Source: Viscum album (taxonomy: Eukaryota > Streptophyta > Magnoliopsida > Santalales > Viscaceae). Taken from it: a DNA stretch of 64,000 nt. How positions within the stretch are numbered: position 1 is the stretch's first letter; every line of letters begins with the position of its first letter. Below, piece by piece: positions 62,421-64,000 of the stretch. The stretch spans positions 1,186,756,357 through 1,186,820,356 of the forward strand of contig OY728152.1 in the NCBI GenBank assembly GCA_963277665.1, given 5' to 3'. Under the pieces are notes generated by a model, which was not told where the DNA came from, ran no database searches, and saw nothing but the letters and a program-made list of their open reading frames with translations. The position numbers and the translations under genes were made by a program.

Positions 62421-64000
62421 ATTTCTATTTATAAATCACTGGATTAAAAAATATCTTTCTGGGATCCTTTTCCTTTCTCTCATTATTTTTTTTGCAATAT
62501 CTTTCCAAATTCCTGTGATTAGAACATATGAAACATATTCCATTAAAGGATAACCATATTTTTTCATCTCTTAGCTGGGATGATGATGCATCTTGAGTTC
62601 TTCCTCTGACATTGATCTCCTGAGCTTCCTGACACATATTGATGGTGTGTCCCATTCTTCCACAGTAATAGCATCTAATGAATGCATTCCTCTCAGAGAT
62701 TCTTCACTGTAATTTCTCATGAAGCTTCTTCATATTCACATATTATTACAAGTTTCTATTTACATAGCCTGAAATGTATTCCAGAGCCTTGAAACAGAAG
62801 CTTGATGTGTGGAAATGAATCCCGCAGAAATAGCACATGTCATCAATTCTTTTTGAAACTATTGTCTTAGGACTTTCTCCTACACCTACAGAATTTCATC
62901 CACCAATGGAACTATTCACAGCTCTTTTCCATTCATTCACAAGATAGAATTCATCAAATCCAATACCGGGTTTTCCCAGACAGTATGGCCTTTGAGCTGT
63001 GAAAATTTGTTCTTGCCACTTTTCAGAATTAGAAAATTTGCATTTCATTTCAGCATAACCTGCCGTAGAATAATCAAATAGTAAGTGAAATGCTACCTTA
63101 ATTTTATGCTTTCCTCTTGAATTGGATTTCTCCTCTTCCTTCTTCACTGATTCTATATCATCATCCATATTTTGAATCTTCATATTCCTTTATTCAAGTT
63201 GGGCATTGAGATCTCTTATGAGATTCTTTCCACAACACATCTCATATTCCCGTTCTCGTGTGAGTTTTTCTACCATATCACTTTTCTCCATTACATTCAA
63301 TATTTCCTGAGATATTGAATCAGAGACAGATGCATTGTCTTGATGTAGCCTTTGATACATCTGAAATTTTTTTAGATAACTGTGTTGCTAGATCATCATT
63401 TTTAGCATTCATATTTTGAACTTCATCTGACTTTTGTTTCTCTTCACAATAATTTTCCTATTTTCCTTTCATTCTATCCATATTTGGTATTTCATCACCT
63501 TGAGAATCACTCTTCTCCCTTAGGTCAGTAGCCACATCAATAATCATTTGATTTAATCCCCTTATCTTGTTGAGCTCAATTTCCGATACTTGGATACAGA
63601 TATCATTATATTTAACTTCTTCATCCATGTTATTATCCAATTTCATTGTCATGTTGACAACATCTACTAGTGGCCTCCTTCTTAAAACTTCTTCATCATC
63701 AGTTGGTTCGTTATCACATTGATGTTAAAGTAATTAAATCACTCATACATCATGATTGAGTGCATCAATATTATCCCCATCAGATTCATCCAGGATTTCT
63801 TTTTGTATGTTTTTTGATTATTATAATTGAATCACACTTTTTCCATAAACACTTCCACATTGAGGGATATCACCTAACATCTGATTCTTCTTTGATTTTT
63901 TTCTATTTTTATGGCACACCAAGATAAGAGCAGACTGATTCATCAATTAAACATATCGAATACAACATGTCAAAGAAAACATATCTGAAAAAAGAAACCT
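62420..64000 (-). pseudogene. gag: Sirevirus gag relic: coiled-coil and three zinc knuckles
   Basis: On the - strand, 63900-63100 codes lysine/glutamate-rich heptad-like helices (for example ESVKKEEEKSNSRGKHK, NDDLATQLSKK, LREKSDSQGDE), as in the Sirevirus gag coiled coil. Three knuckles follow: 62835-62794 CYFCGIHFHTSSFC and 62673-62632 CYYCGRMGHTINMC, both with intact C-X2-C-X4-H-X4-C, and 62535-62494 CFICSNHRNLERYC, where the histidine position is N. Frames change between the open stretches 63652-63458, 63183-62896 and 62655-62425. The N-terminus is beyond the window. Confidence 0.82.

Larger units (their letters stand above)
58129..64000 (-). mobile_element. Ty1/copia Sirevirus (Maximus/SIRE-like), 5' part outside window
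   Basis: On the - strand: gag with coiled-coil and three zinc knuckles (64000 to about 62420), a poorly resolved middle, RT (60990-60288), several polypurine-like boxes, PPT, and 3' LTR 59709-58129. The gag with several CCHC knuckles, the multiple polypurine boxes and the RT wording (NVI.TKWVFK..., NKARLVAQGY) fit Sireviruses. It is inserted in the G3 5' LTR. Stops and deletions (RNase H not found) make it inactive. Confidence 0.82.

Overview
This window reads as heterochromatin-like repeat DNA from a large flowering-plant genome. The evidence is that every recognisable coding trace belongs to plant LTR retrotransposon lineages: Ty3/gypsy chromoviruses of the Tekay/Del kind and Ty1/copia, including a Sirevirus. 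Primer-binding sites match the initiator tRNA-Met, polypurine tracts are of the plant type, and long AT-rich LTRs fill the rest. I found no intact host gene, tRNA, rRNA or CRISPR array. All retroelement genes are broken by stops and frameshifts, so they are listed as pseudogenes. The species cannot be named from the sequence.

Layout. 1-8512: chromovirus G1 on the + strand, with the last ~294 bp of its 5' LTR, gag to chromodomain relics, and a complete ~3.4 kb 3' LTR that carries a GC-rich block and a 25-bp minisatellite. 8513-14790: two head-to-tail relics (A and B) of the LTR type that also flanks element G3; G1 is inserted in A. 14790-16880: nothing coding, but one short relic resembling the G4 LTR. 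16880-18865: a Ty1/copia gag-integrase-RT relic on +. 18890-26892: chromovirus G2 on +, with a truncated 5' LTR, PBS, gag to chromodomain and a 2.6 kb 3' LTR. 26893-36136: about 9 kb of AT-rich DNA in which I see no gene. 36137-58128: chromovirus G3 on the - strand, with a ~3.66 kb 3' LTR, chromodomain to gag, PBS and a 5' LTR. That 5' LTR is split by G4, a + strand chromovirus at 44871-55489 flanked by a 5-bp duplication (attat). It is interrupted again at about 58129 by a - strand Sirevirus that runs off the window end.

The story is layered retrotransposition. An old, AT-rich, CpG-poor layer (A, B, G2, G3) of related chromoviruses was invaded by more GC-rich, better preserved elements (G1, G4, the Sirevirus). 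The main points of interest are structural: confirmed nested insertion, tandem arrays inside LTRs, a conserved splice-donor-like block kept in four decayed LTR copies, a dense array of CGTGTA half-palindromes in the G4 leader, and several polypurine-like boxes upstream of the Sirevirus 3' LTR. I do not see a convincing new biological system beyond these features.
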